Source: Hyphomicrobiales bacterium (GTDB taxonomy: Bacteria; Pseudomonadota; Alphaproteobacteria; Rhizobiales; Xanthobacteraceae). From it: a DNA stretch of 64,000 nt. Each line of letters starts with the position of its first letter. Position 1 is the first letter of the stretch. This document shows, piece by piece, positions 1 to 8,550 of the stretch. The notes beneath the pieces were generated by a model. The model was not told where the DNA came from, made no database searches, and was given only the letters and a program-made list of their open reading frames with translations. The position numbers and the translations under genes are program-made. The stretch spans positions 186,001 to 250,000 of the forward strand of contig JAFKKG010000010.1 in NCBI GenBank assembly GCA_017305715.1, in the 5' to 3' direction.

Positions 1-1246
1 TGCGGTCGCCGGTCTGCACGAAGGCCTCCACCGGCATGCCCGGGATCAGCTTGTTGTCAGCGCCGAGGCGCGCGATTTCTTCCGGCGGCATCGAGACGCG
101 GATGGTGTAGTAGGTCTGCCCGGTGCGCTGCTCGGTGGTGACGTCGGCCGAGACGCGCGTGACCTTCCCGTTCAGCTCCGGCGTGGTGCGCTGGTTGAAG
201 GCCGATAGCCGCAGCAGCGTCTTCTGGCCGATCTGCAGCTTGTCGATATCCTGCGGATTGACCTTGGCCTCGACCGAGAGATCCTCGGCCTGCGGCACGA
301 TCATCATGATGGCATCGCCCGCCGAGATCACGCCGCCGACGGTATGAACCGTCGACTGCAGCACCATGCCGGCCTGCGGGGCGCGGATGTCGATGCGGCG
401 CAGCTGATCCTCCGCGGTGACCTTGCGCTCGACGAATTCGCCGATCTTGTCATTGGTCTCGCGCAGATCCTTGGACACTTCGCTGACCATGTCCTTGTCG
501 ACCTGGATGATCTGCAGTTCGGTTTCCGTGATCTTGCCCTTGGCCTGCGCGCGCGAGGCGATGTATTGCGCGCGTTCGCCCGACAGGCGCGCGGAGTCAC
601 GTTCCAGCACGGTCAGGCGCGAGATCTGCACCAGGCGCTGTTCGTAGAGCTGGCGGACGCCGACCAATTCCTTTTCGACCAGCGCGATCTCCTTGTCCTT
701 GGCTTTTTCCTGGGCCGAAAGACCCTCGATTTCCTCATTGAGCTGCATCACCCGCTCGCGCAGCTGGGCCTTTTGACCGGCGCGGCCGTTGACACGAACC
801 TCGAACAATTTGGTTTCGCTGGCCATCACGTCCCGCACATCGGGGTCGTCGGCGCGATCGGTCAGCGCGGCGGGAAACTTGATCTGGTCCGCGCCGCGCT
901 GCTCGGCCTCGAGTCGAGCACCGCGCGCCAACAGGCCGTTCAGCGTCTTGACGACGATCGCAAGGCTGGCCTTGACCACGGTCTCGTCGAGACGGACGAC
1001 GATATCGCCGGCCTTGACGGTGTCGCCGTCGCGCACCCTGACCTCGCCGACCACGCCGCCGGTCGGGTGCTGCACCTTCTTGACGTTGGAATCGACCACC
1101 ACCTGCCCCGGCGCAATCAGCGCGCCCGAGATCGGCACCGTCGAGGCCCAGCCGCCAAATCCGCCCGCCAGCACCAGCATCAGCGCCAGACCGACGACCA
1201 GATGGGTCCGTATCGAGCTGCGGGCGCCTTTCAACGGCTCGCTCAT
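1..1246 (-). CDS. HlyD-family type I secretion periplasmic adaptor (partial, C-terminus beyond window)
   Basis: Membrane-fusion subunit that would link the inner-membrane ABC exporter to an outer-membrane TolC-type channel. The reverse-strand frame opens with ATG at 1246 and stays open for 415 codons to the window edge. Seen: a short cytoplasmic N-terminus, one membrane segment at about residues 14-33, a lipoyl-like segment around VQHPTGGVVGEV, a long charged coiled-coil region (about 90-270), then the returning segment with IRAPQAGMV and a beta-barrel part with GMPVEAFVQTGDR, typical of HlyD/PrtE. The start overlaps the stop of the upstream ABC gene (ATGA), so the two are translationally coupled. 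The family is usually 430-480 residues, so little is missing. The substrate is not shown; the FecR/VCBS protein at 17840-23059 is one candidate in this window. Confidence 0.93.
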   Translation of the reverse strand, partial: MSEPLKGARSSIRTHLVVGLALMLVLAGGFGGWASTVPISGALIAPGQVVVDSNVKKVQHPTGGVVGEVRVRDGDTVKAGDIVVRLDETVVKASLAIVVKTLNGLLARGARLEAEQRGADQIKFPAALTDRADDPDVRDVMASETKLFEVRVNGRAGQKAQLRERVMQLNEEIEGLSAQEKAKDKEIALVEKELVGVRQLYEQRLVQISRLTVLERDSARLSGERAQYIASRAQAKGKITETELQIIQVDKDMVSEVSKDLRETNDKIGEFVERKVTAEDQLRRIDIRAPQAGMVLQSTVHTVGGVISAGDAIMMIVPQAEDLSVEAKVNPQDIDKLQIGQKTLLRLSAFNQRTTPELNGKVTRVSADVTTEQRTGQTYYTIRVSMPPEEIARLGADNKLIPGMPVEAFVQTGDR

Positions 1247-2991
1247 GATTTGGCTCCGGGACTGGCCACGATCTTGATCGGCGCGGGCGCCGGCGGCGCG
1301 GTCCGCTGCAGCACCTGTCCGAGCACGGTCTCCTTCGGCCCGAACGCCTGCATGCGGCCATCCTTCAGCACCAGCAACTGGTCGACCGCCTCGATGCCGA
1401 TCGGCCGGTGCGCGACCACCACCACGACGGCGCCGCGCGCGCGCGCGCTGCGAACCGCGCGGGTCAGCGCCTCGTCGCCCTCGGTGTCGAGATTGGAGTT
1501 CGGCTCGTCGAGCACGATCAGGAACGGATTGCCGTACAGCGCCCGCGCCAGACCGATGCGTTGCGCCTGTCCTGCCGACAGCGCCGTGCCCTGCTCGCCG
1601 ATCTGGGTGTCGTACCCCTCGCGCATCTTGATGATCATCTCATGCACGCCGGCTTCCTTGGCGGCTGATATGATCGCATCCGATTTGGCGTCGGGATCGA
1701 AACGGGAAATGTTCTGGGCAATCGAGCCGGCGAACACTTCGACATCCTGCGGCAGATAGCCGACGTTCCTGCCGAGCACATCGGACGACCATTGATCGAG
1801 CGCGGCGCCATCGAGCCGCACCTTGCCGCGGACCGGCATCCACACGCCGACCAATGCCCGCATCAGCGACGACTTGCCCGATCCGCTCGGTCCGATCACG
1901 CCGACGCCGGTGCCGGCTTCGACCGTGAAGCTGACATCCTGCACGATGACCCGCTGGTCGCCGGGCGCCACGATGGTGACGCCCTCGACCGACAGGCGCC
2001 TGGTGGCATGCTGCAGCACGGTCTGGGCGTTCTGCGCCGGCATCTGCTCGAGCAGCTTGTTGAGGCGGTGCCAGCTCTGGCGCGCGGCGACGAAGCCTTT
2101 CCAGTGCGCGATCGCAAGATCGACCGGCGCCAGCGCCCGCGCGCTCAGGATCGAGCCTGCGATGATGATGCCGCCGGACGCCTCCTGATGGATCACCAGA
2201 TAGGCGCCGACCGCCAGCACCGCCGATTGCAGCATCATGCGCAGCACCTTGGCGATCGCGCCCAAGCCCCCCGCGACGTCGCTGGCGCGCTGGTTGCCGG
2301 CCAGATAGGTCTCGTTGGCATCGGTCCAGCGCTTGGTCATCCGTCCGGCCATGCCCATCGCGACCAGCACTTCGGCGTTGCGCCGGCTGGTCGCCGCCAG
2401 ATCGTTGCGGCGCGCCGCCAGCGCCATGGCGTCCTTGGCTGGCTGCCGCGACAACATTTCGGTGATCACGGTGAGAATCACCAGGATGATGGCGCCGACC
2501 AGCGCGGTCAGGCCGAGCAGCCAGTGGAACGCGAAACATATCGCGAGGTAGAATGGCAACCAGGGCAGATCGAAAAACGCGCCCGGCCCCTGGCTGCCGA
2601 GGAAGGAGCGCACATTGTCGAGGTCGCGCAGCGGCTGCAGGCCTTCATTGCGGGAGCCCACCATCAGCGGCAGGCGCACGATGGTGTCGAACACGCGGGC
2701 ATTGATGGCCTCATCGAGCGCGGTGCCGATGCGGCCGAGAATCCGTCCCCGGATCAGGTCGAGGCCACCCTGGGCGACGTATAGTCCGCCGGCGAGCACG
2801 ACGAGGCCAACCAGGGTCGGCACGCTCCGGCTCGGAATCACGCGATCATAGACCTCCAGCATGAAAATCGAGCCGGTCAGATAGAGCAGATTGATCATGC
2901 AGCTCATGACGCCGACGCCGACGAACGCGTCGCGACAGGCGCGCAGCGCAACACCCAGTTCGGACCGCCGGACCCCGGGAGCAGCTGCCAT
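1243..2991 (-). CDS. Type I secretion ABC transporter, PrtD/HlyB class (permease-ATPase)
   Basis: Half-size exporter energising one-step secretion of C-terminally tagged proteins. An N-terminal six-helix ABC membrane domain (roughly 20-300) with the PrtD-typical LEVYDRVIPSRS stretch is followed by an ATPase domain: Walker A GPSGSGKSS near residue 370, signature LSAGQAQRIGLARAL, Walker B FLIVLDEPN and the H-loop AHRP. There is no N-terminal C39 peptidase or C39-like domain, which points to RTX-type substrates rather than bacteriocins. ATG at 2991, with an AGAGA purine stretch upstream, is preferred over an in-frame TTG at 3009. The 3' end overlaps the HlyD start by 4 nt. No substrate gene is directly adjacent inside the window. 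Confidence 0.95.
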   Translation of the reverse strand: MAAAPGVRRSELGVALRACRDAFVGVGVMSCMINLLYLTGSIFMLEVYDRVIPSRSVPTLVGLVVLAGGLYVAQGGLDLIRGRILGRIGTALDEAINARVFDTIVRLPLMVGSRNEGLQPLRDLDNVRSFLGSQGPGAFFDLPWLPFYLAICFAFHWLLGLTALVGAIILVILTVITEMLSRQPAKDAMALAARRNDLAATSRRNAEVLVAMGMAGRMTKRWTDANETYLAGNQRASDVAGGLGAIAKVLRMMLQSAVLAVGAYLVIHQEASGGIIIAGSILSARALAPVDLAIAHWKGFVAARQSWHRLNKLLEQMPAQNAQTVLQHATRRLSVEGVTIVAPGDQRVIVQDVSFTVEAGTGVGVIGPSGSGKSSLMRALVGVWMPVRGKVRLDGAALDQWSSDVLGRNVGYLPQDVEVFAGSIAQNISRFDPDAKSDAIISAAKEAGVHEMIIKMREGYDTQIGEQGTALSAGQAQRIGLARALYGNPFLIVLDEPNSNLDTEGDEALTRAVRSARARGAVVVVVAHRPIGIEAVDQLLVLKDGRMQAFGPKETVLGQVLQRTAPPAPAPIKIVASPGAKS

Positions 2992-3123
2992 TAAATCGAA
3001 TCTCTGCAAATGAAATAAGCGATGCGCTGATTCTACCGATGTTTGTGCCTATCGTCTATTTAAGTCGGGTTAACCTCCCATTAGTTCACGCCCGCGGGCG
3101 GCAGGAAATCAGCCGGCAGAGGC

Positions 3124-3915
3124 CTAAATCGGCATCGCCGCGGCCTTGGCCGGCGCGGCCTTCGGGAAGGGCATCAGAACTACCGACATCGAGACCCGGC
3201 CAATCTCGCCCTGCAGGTCGAACAATACGCCGCCCCCGGTTCCGAGGCCGCCCGCCGGACGCCACCTCGTCTGGGCACCAATCCCGACCCAGCCCCCCTG
3301 GGGCTTCCTGAAAAGCTGAACCGTCAAATTCGGATTGGGATCGGCCACCACGTTCTGGAACGGCCGGGCGATGCCGTGCGTCCAATCGGCCGGGCCCAAT
3401 ACCGACGACAGCGGCCCGGCGCCCTCGATGATCGCATGGTCGAGCCGAAACCAGGCGATACCATCGCCGGCGCGGGCTTCCATCGCGTCCATGAACCAGG
3501 GCTGGCCATGGGCGGCCTTGATCGTGCGCGGCGGAAACCGCGTCGGATCGATGGTGGCAGGAGCCGTCTCGGCAAAGCCGGGAATCTCAACGGCGCGCTC
3601 GCGCGACAGGGTTACCCGCACGGTGGCGCACGGCTGCGTTTCGCCTGACGCCCACAGCGTGTTGTCGATCACGCTGACGCGGCCGCCTTCGGCCAGGACC
3701 GTCATCTGCGTGCGCAGGTCCGCCATCGGCGTCGGCCGCAGGAACCACGCCGAGGACGCAATCGCGGTGCCCCAGCTTCGCTGATCCGCCAGCGCCTCGA
3801 TCTCGGCCGTCAGCAGGCCTGCCACCGCGCCGCCCTGCAGGCCCGCGAAGGGTCCGGCGGCCAATGCGGAGGGGCGCCAATGGTGAGGGACATTTGCGGG
3901 TTCGAAGATGGCCAC
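3124..3915 (-). CDS. Acyl-CoA thioesterase-like double-hotdog protein
   Basis: Probable hydrolase of acyl-CoA thioesters (4HBT_3/TesB-like thioesterase superfamily). Seen: an N-terminal hotdog half with GPFAGLQGGAVAGLL, in which the helix follows the Gly-Gly turn, and a C-terminal half around WFRLDHAIIEGAGPLSSVLG and the late GGVLFDLQGEIGR strand. The length of 263 residues fits the family. The start is set by a perfect AGGAGGTC Shine-Dalgarno at 3923-3930, 7 nt before GTG 3915; an upstream in-frame extension to 3981 has no comparable site and would overlap the divergent regulator's promoter. The gene is divergent from the LysR gene at 4007, which may control it. Substrate unknown. Confidence 0.8.
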   Translation of the reverse strand: MAIFEPANVPHHWRPSALAAGPFAGLQGGAVAGLLTAEIEALADQRSWGTAIASSAWFLRPTPMADLRTQMTVLAEGGRVSVIDNTLWASGETQPCATVRVTLSRERAVEIPGFAETAPATIDPTRFPPRTIKAAHGQPWFMDAMEARAGDGIAWFRLDHAIIEGAGPLSSVLGPADWTHGIARPFQNVVADPNPNLTVQLFRKPQGGWVGIGAQTRWRPAGGLGTGGGVLFDLQGEIGRVSMSVVLMPFPKAAPAKAAAMPI

Positions 3916-3922
3916 GGACCGG

Positions 3923-3930
3923 GACCTCCT
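3923..3930 (-). promoter_or_regulatory. Strong ribosome binding site fixing the thioesterase GTG start
   Basis: On the minus strand this reads AGGAGGTC, almost the full anti-Shine-Dalgarno complement. It lies 7 nt upstream of GTG at 3915 and decides between that codon and longer in-frame candidates. Confidence 0.8.
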
Positions 3931-4006
3931 GAGATGAAGGATATTGAGTGCTGCCGGAATCTGGATGACGATACTCCCCACAACAAAAGGGATTTCGTCA
4001 CCTCAG

Positions 4007-4924
4007 ATGAATGAAGTTCACCTATCGGGCCGGCCGGCGATCCCGCCTTTGACGGCGCTGCTCGCCTTCGAGCGCGCCGCCACGCAGTTGAGTTTTCGCC
4101 GCGCCGCGCGCGACCTCGCGCTCAGCCCCTCGGCGATCAGCCACCAGATTCGCGGGCTGGAGCAGCAATTCGGCATCAAGCTGTTCGTGCGCGGCGGGCG
4201 TTCGGTGCGCCTGACCGCCGACGGCGAGCGCTATCTGGCCAAAGTATCGCTGGCGCTGGCGACGTTGCAGGAGGCCGGCCGCGATATGCAGAGGCTGCGG
4301 CCGGGCGGCGGCAGCGAACTCTGGATCAGTTCGCTGCCGTTTTTCACAACCACCGTGCTGCTGCCGGCGCTGCCGGATTTCAAGCGGCGCCATCCCGCGC
4401 TCACCCTGCGCATCGAGGCGACGCATCAATATGCCGATTTCAACGCCTCGCGCGTCGACGTCGCGATCCGCTATGGCCGCGAACATTCGGCCGGTCTGAA
4501 GTTCGAGCCGCTGATCACCGTCAGCGGATTGCCGGTGTGCGCGCCCGCGCTGATCAGGGGCGGCTTGCGCAAGCCGGCGGATCTTGCCGGTCAGGTCCTG
4601 ATCCACCTGACGACGCAGCCGCGGAGCTGGCCGGCATGGCTCAAGGAGGCCGGCATTCCGGAACTGACCCCGCGCGGTCACCTCTGGCTCGACAGCGTGC
4701 CGGCGATGCTGGAGGCCGCCGAGCACGGGCTCGGCGTGACGCTGGCGATGGCGCCCCTGATCAAGGCGCGTCCGGGATTCGGCAAAAAGCTGATCGCTCC
4801 GTTCGAAGTCCCGGTCAGCCGCATGGAGACGATCTATCTGGTGTCGCGCACCGAACAGGCGCGCGACCGGCGAATTGCTGCCGTGCGACGGTGGATTGCG
4901 AAGGCGGTCGCGCGCGCCAGTTAG
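4007..4924 (+). CDS. LysR-family transcriptional regulator, GcvA-like
   Basis: DNA-binding regulator. The N-terminal winged helix-turn-helix covers about residues 12-70, with FRRAARDLALSPSAISHQ and the recognition helix running into IRGLEQQFGIKLFVR, typical of the GcvA/AmpR branch. The C-terminal periplasmic-binding-like effector domain (about 95-300) has SLPFFTTTVLLPALPDF and VDVAIRYGRE. Length is 305 residues from ATG 4007; an upstream TTG frame would add 21 residues unlike the family. It is divergently arranged with the thioesterase; the 91-nt gap holds both promoters and, by LysR habit, an operator. The inducer cannot be read from the sequence. Confidence 0.92.
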   Translation: MNEVHLSGRPAIPPLTALLAFERAATQLSFRRAARDLALSPSAISHQIRGLEQQFGIKLFVRGGRSVRLTADGERYLAKVSLALATLQEAGRDMQRLRPGGGSELWISSLPFFTTTVLLPALPDFKRRHPALTLRIEATHQYADFNASRVDVAIRYGREHSAGLKFEPLITVSGLPVCAPALIRGGLRKPADLAGQVLIHLTTQPRSWPAWLKEAGIPELTPRGHLWLDSVPAMLEAAEHGLGVTLAMAPLIKARPGFGKKLIAPFEVPVSRMETIYLVSRTEQARDRRIAAVRRWIAKAVARAS

Positions 4925-4996
4925 TGCGCAAGGCGACGGAACCTTCTCCGCTCCCATCACTTGTCAGATCATCTCAACCCCACCATTGGAGTTAAC

Positions 4997-5413
4997 ATGA
5001 TCCGCCGTTTCATCGGAATTGCTGCCCTTGCCGCCAGCGTGGCGCTGCCTGTCGCCGCCCAGGCGCAAGGCGTCCCCGGAGGGATCGAACGAGGCTCGCG
5101 GGAGGGCGAAAGGGCGGCAGGTCCTGTTGGTGCCATCGTCGGCGGCGTGGTCGGCGGTGTTGTCGGCGGCGTGAACGGCGTCCTGGGCGTCGACGAACGT
5201 CCGCGCTTTCGCAGCTATGTCGTCGAGCAACGACGTCCGTCCTATCAGTATCGTGAGGATGTGCGCGTCGGCGCCGTCCTGCCGGAAGAAGGCGTCACCT
5301 ATTATGAGGTCCCGCAGGAATATGGCGTCCGGGATTATCGCTACACGGTCGTGAACGGCCGTACGGTGCTGGTCGAACCGCGCAGCCGCCGCATCGTCGA
5401 GATCGTCGAATAA
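4997..5413 (+). CDS. DUF1236-type small exported protein
   Basis: Small secreted or periplasmic protein of unknown function, 138 residues. It has a clear Sec signal peptide (MIRRFIGIAALAASVALPVA, cleavage after AQAQ), a Gly/Val-rich segment (AIVGGVVGGVVGGVNGVLG) and a C-terminal beta-rich part (VTYYEVPQEYGVRDYRYTVV) of the DUF1236 kind common in bradyrhizobia. ATG 4997 has GGAG about 6 nt upstream; an earlier in-frame start at 4961 would bury the signal peptide. A strong hairpin terminator follows at 5439-5469, so this looks monocistronic. Confidence 0.8.
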   Translation: MIRRFIGIAALAASVALPVAAQAQGVPGGIERGSREGERAAGPVGAIVGGVVGGVVGGVNGVLGVDERPRFRSYVVEQRRPSYQYREDVRVGAVLPEEGVTYYEVPQEYGVRDYRYTVVNGRTVLVEPRSRRIVEIVE

Positions 5414-5438
5414 CGCGACGCCGCCATCAACGACATCA

Positions 5439-5469
5439 GGGGCCATCCCGCAAGGGATGGTCCCTTTTT
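5439..5469 (+). terminator. Rho-independent terminator after the DUF1236 gene
   Basis: An 11-bp stem (arms 5439-5449 and 5454-5464, one G-T pair) with loop GCAA is followed directly by TTTTT. It lies 26 nt after the stop codon. Confidence 0.88.
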
Positions 5470-5484
5470 CATGCCGGCAAAGCG

Positions 5485-5754
5485 TCAGAAACGACCGCCG
5501 GTTCGCACCAGTCGCACCACCAGCAAAAGGAGGACGGCACCGATCGCGGAGTAAATGATCTCGCGCACCAGGCCGGTGCCGATCGCGATACCGAGCTTGG
5601 GAAACAGGAAACTTGCCACCAGCGCGCCGGCGATGCCGACCAGGATATCGCCGATGAGGCCAAAGCCGGTGCCTCGCACGATCTTGCCGGCCAACCAGCC
5701 GGCGACGAGGCCGACAAACAGAACGACCAAAATGCCTTCGTTCGAAATATGCAT
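5485..5754 (-). CDS. GlsB/YeaQ/YmgE-family stress-associated membrane protein
   Basis: Tiny integral membrane protein of the transglycosylase-associated family, 89 residues. Seen: three hydrophobic segments (about 8-24, 33-52 and 60-82), the Gly-rich VGLVAGWLAGKIVRGTGFGLIGD signature stretch, and the second Gly motif GIAGALVASFLFPKLG. ATG 5754 is preceded by GGGAGAG with about 7-nt spacing; a longer frame to 5835 has no such site. It is convergent with the DUF1236 gene. The precise function of the family is unknown; members are often stress-induced. Confidence 0.9.
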   Translation of the reverse strand: MHISNEGILVVLFVGLVAGWLAGKIVRGTGFGLIGDILVGIAGALVASFLFPKLGIAIGTGLVREIIYSAIGAVLLLLVVRLVRTGGRF

Positions 5755-5896
5755 TGGAAAACTCTCCCGGGTTGGCGCGCGCCTTCCAACGCCGCGTTCT
5801 AGTCTATCCGCAATTGCCTGATGTGACGACCTCAAACTGAGTGTGACCAGGCCGGCCCGCCATGAAACTTTCGATGGCCATCCGCGTTATACGGCC

Positions 5897-6148
5897 ATGA
5901 CGCAACCCGACATTTGGTATGTGAGTTTTGGGCCGGACAAATCCGTGAAAACGGACGACGCCGCCGATGCGCGTACAGCCCGATCGACCCGGACATTCAA
6001 GTCGGAAGTCGACGCCAAGCTTTTCGCGATGCAGGTGATTGCAAAGGGCTGGTCGGCCAGCGCCGGCACGCTCAATCCGCATCAGCCCAAGCAGGTGATC
6101 GGCGCTTCGCAGATCGAGCGCTGGGCCGATCCGGGGCTGGGCGGGTAA
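5897..6148 (+). CDS. Small hypothetical protein
   Basis: An 83-residue soluble protein without signal peptide or membrane segment: MTQPDIWYVSFGPDKSVKTD, then an alkaline, Ala-rich helix containing KSEVDAKLFAMQVIAKGWSA, ending PKQVIGASQIERWADPGLGG. The composition looks like genuine coding sequence and similar short proteins occur in bradyrhizobia, but no domain is recognised. ATG 5897 is chosen because an upstream GTG at 5843 adds a poorly protein-like leader. The gene is convergent with the ABC ATPase at 6161, 12 nt away. Confidence 0.6.
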   Translation: MTQPDIWYVSFGPDKSVKTDDAADARTARSTRTFKSEVDAKLFAMQVIAKGWSASAGTLNPHQPKQVIGASQIERWADPGLGG

Positions 6149-6160
6149 TCGCGCTCTCGA

Positions 6161-7141
6161 TCAGGTCGCAGCCGCTTCAGCCGGCTCGGCGAGAAAGCAT
6201 CTCGCCACACGGCCCGGCGCAATCGGCACGTTGGGCGGCATGTGCTCGGCGCAGCGTGGCTGCGCGACGCTACAGCGCGGCGCAAACGAACAGCTCACCG
6301 GCGCCTTGTCGAGCGAGGGCGGCGTGCCCGGAATGGTTTCCAGCCGCTGGCCGCGCCTGGCGCCATGGGTGGTCGAGGCCAACAGCCCGCGCGCATAGGG
6401 ATGCATCGGCGTCCGCACGATGTCGCGCAATTGGCCCTGCTCGACGATCTGGCCGGCATACATGACCGCGACGCGGTCACAGATTTCGATGGCGACGCCG
6501 ATGTCATGGGTCACGAAAATCACCGACATGCCGAATTCGCGCTGCAATTCGCGCAAGAGCAACAGGATCTGGATCTGCACGGTGGCGTCGAGCGCCGTGG
6601 TCGGCTCGTCGGCCAACAGGATTTTCGGTTTGCAGGCCAGTGCCAGCGCAATCATCGCGCGCTGGCGCATGCCGCCGCTCATTTCGTGCGGATAGGCGTC
6701 AAGGCGGCGCCTGGCGGAGGGAATGCGCACCACCTCCAGCATCTCCAGCGCGCGGGCCATCGCGTCCTTTTCGCTCTTGCCCTCATGACGTATCACCGAT
6801 TCGGCGATCTGGCGGCCGATGGTGTAGACCGGATCGAGCGCCAGCGCCGGCTCCTGAAAAATCATCGAGACGGTCTGGCCGCGGAACGCCGATAGCTCGT
6901 CGTCATCGAGCGCCAGCACATCGCGGCCGAGAACATTCACGCTGCCCGAAATCTGCGTCCGCTTTTTCGGCAAGAGCCGCATCAGCGCGCGCAACGTCAC
7001 GCTCTTTCCCGAACCGGATTCACCGAGCAGGCCGAGCACCTCGCCCTCGCCGAGCGAGAGCGAGACGTCGTTGACGGCGTGCACGGTGCGCTCGCCGGTG
7101 AAGCGGATGCTGAGGTCGCGGATTTCGACGAGGTTGGTCAT
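6161..7141 (-). CDS. Peptide-type ABC importer ATPase, DppD/OppD-like
   Basis: One of two ATPases powering the importer encoded upstream. Seen: Walker A LGESGSGKS (about 38-46), Q-loop FQEP, signature MSGGMRQRAMIALAL, Walker B ILLADEPTTALD, the switch His in VTHDIG, and the C-terminal oligopeptide-transporter extension with HPYARGLL and the CSFAPRC-type Cys cluster (CSFAPRCSVAQPRC) that binds an iron-sulfur cluster in some relatives. Its ATG overlaps the amidase stop by 4 nt. It is the last gene of the seven-gene operon that starts at 13634. Confidence 0.95.
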   Translation of the reverse strand: MTNLVEIRDLSIRFTGERTVHAVNDVSLSLGEGEVLGLLGESGSGKSVTLRALMRLLPKKRTQISGSVNVLGRDVLALDDDELSAFRGQTVSMIFQEPALALDPVYTIGRQIAESVIRHEGKSEKDAMARALEMLEVVRIPSARRRLDAYPHEMSGGMRQRAMIALALACKPKILLADEPTTALDATVQIQILLLLRELQREFGMSVIFVTHDIGVAIEICDRVAVMYAGQIVEQGQLRDIVRTPMHPYARGLLASTTHGARRGQRLETIPGTPPSLDKAPVSCSFAPRCSVAQPRCAEHMPPNVPIAPGRVARCFLAEPAEAAAT

Positions 7142-8550
7142 GCCGGTTTGGGTACCCGTTGGTGATAGTCGGTGGCACGCTGGAACGCGGCGCCGATCCG
7201 CAGCAGCATCGCCTCGTCGAACGAGCGGCCGATCAACTGCAGGCCGACCGGCAGACCGCTCCTGGTGAAGCCGCTGGGAATCGAGAGCGACGGCAGGCCG
7301 AGATAGTTGACCGGACGCGTGAACCTGGTGATGCGCTGGATCACCGCTTCCGCATCGAGGCTGTTGCCGACGTCGCTTTCGGCAATCGTCACCGCCGGCA
7401 TCGGCGCGACCGGCGCCAGCACGGCATCGGTGCCGGTGACCGCTGCAAGATATGCCGCCAGCGCCGGGCCGCGCCAGCGCATGGCTTCGAGATACGACAC
7501 GGCGGGAATCGCAAGGCCGTTCTGCAGCCGCATCAGGACTTGCGCGCCGTAATCCTGCGGGCGTTCGATCATCCAGCGCTTGTGGAACGCAGCGGCCTCC
7601 GTCGCGAGCACCAATTGGCAGGCGGCGGTGAGCTGGCGCTGGTCCGGCAGTTCGACCGAGACGATTTCGGCGCCTTCCTTCTTCAGGGTCGCGATGGTCT
7701 CGTCGAGCACGCGCGCGACTTCGGCATCGAGATCGTCGACATAGAACGCGGTCGGCACGCCGATCCTGAGGCCTTTGAGCGAGCCTTTGGTGGCCGCCAT
7801 ATAGTCCGGCACCGGCAGCGTGGACGCGGTGAGGTCATCGGGATCGGCGCCCGCCATCAATCCCACCAGCAGCGCGCAATCCTCCACGGTCTGCGCCAAG
7901 GGCCCTACCGTATCGAGCGATTGCGACAGCGGCATCGCGCCGGCGCGGCTGATGCGGCCGACCGTGGTCTTCAGGCCGGTGACGCCGCAGAAATGCGCCG
8001 GCATCCGGATCGAGCCGCCGGTATCCGAGCCGAGCGCCGCAAAGGTCAGCCGGGCGGCGACCGCCGAGCCCGAGCCGGATGACGAGCCGCCGGTGATGTG
8101 ATCGACATTCCAGGGATTGCGCACCGGACCGTAATGCGGGTTGTGACCGGTCGGGCCGTAGGCGAACTCCACCATCTGCAGCGAGCCGAGCCTGACGGTG
8201 CCGGCGTCCTTCAGCCGTTGCAGCGCGGTGGACGTCGTCGTCGCGACGAAATCGCGGCGGATCTTCGAGCCGCAGGTAACGACCTTGCCGGCCTCGTAAT
8301 ACATGTCCTTGTGCGCCAGCGGCACGCCATGCAGCACGCCGCGCACCTTGCCCTTGGCAAGATCGGCATCGGCGGCATCGGCCGCAGCGAGCGCGGCCTC
8401 GGCCTCGATCGCCATGAAGGCGTTGAGGCGGGGCTGCCACTGCGCGATGCGATCGAGGCAGGATTTCGTGACTTCGCGCGACGAGACTTCCTTGCTGGCG
8501 ATCGCCCTGGCGACCGCGACCAGCGACATCAAAGCAGGTTCGGTGCTCAT
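7138..8550 (-). CDS. Amidase-signature (AS) family amidohydrolase
   Basis: Hydrolyses an amide bond; the substrate is probably what the surrounding ABC importer brings in. From ATG 8550 the protein has 470 residues. The Ser-cisSer-Lys triad is complete: Lys81 in GVPLAHKD, Ser156 in GGSSSGSGSA and Ser180 in SDTGGSIRMP. The N- and C-terminal layout matches GatA/AtzE relatives. The start overlaps the stop of the 65-codon gene upstream and the stop overlaps the DppD-like start, so it is tightly coupled on both sides. AtzE-like function is suggested by that small upstream gene, not by the catalytic domain itself. Confidence 0.93.
   Translation of the reverse strand: MSTEPALMSLVAVARAIASKEVSSREVTKSCLDRIAQWQPRLNAFMAIEAEAALAAADAADADLAKGKVRGVLHGVPLAHKDMYYEAGKVVTCGSKIRRDFVATTTSTALQRLKDAGTVRLGSLQMVEFAYGPTGHNPHYGPVRNPWNVDHITGGSSSGSGSAVAARLTFAALGSDTGGSIRMPAHFCGVTGLKTTVGRISRAGAMPLSQSLDTVGPLAQTVEDCALLVGLMAGADPDDLTASTLPVPDYMAATKGSLKGLRIGVPTAFYVDDLDAEVARVLDETIATLKKEGAEIVSVELPDQRQLTAACQLVLATEAAAFHKRWMIERPQDYGAQVLMRLQNGLAIPAVSYLEAMRWRGPALAAYLAAVTGTDAVLAPVAPMPAVTIAESDVGNSLDAEAVIQRITRFTRPVNYLGLPSLSIPSGFTRSGLPVGLQLIGRSFDEAMLLRIGAAFQRATDYHQRVPKPA

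Noticed and set aside
344..1759. 471-codon plus-strand frame opposite the HlyD and ABC exporter genes
   Set aside because: Antisense shadow of two well-supported secretion genes, with typical shadow composition.
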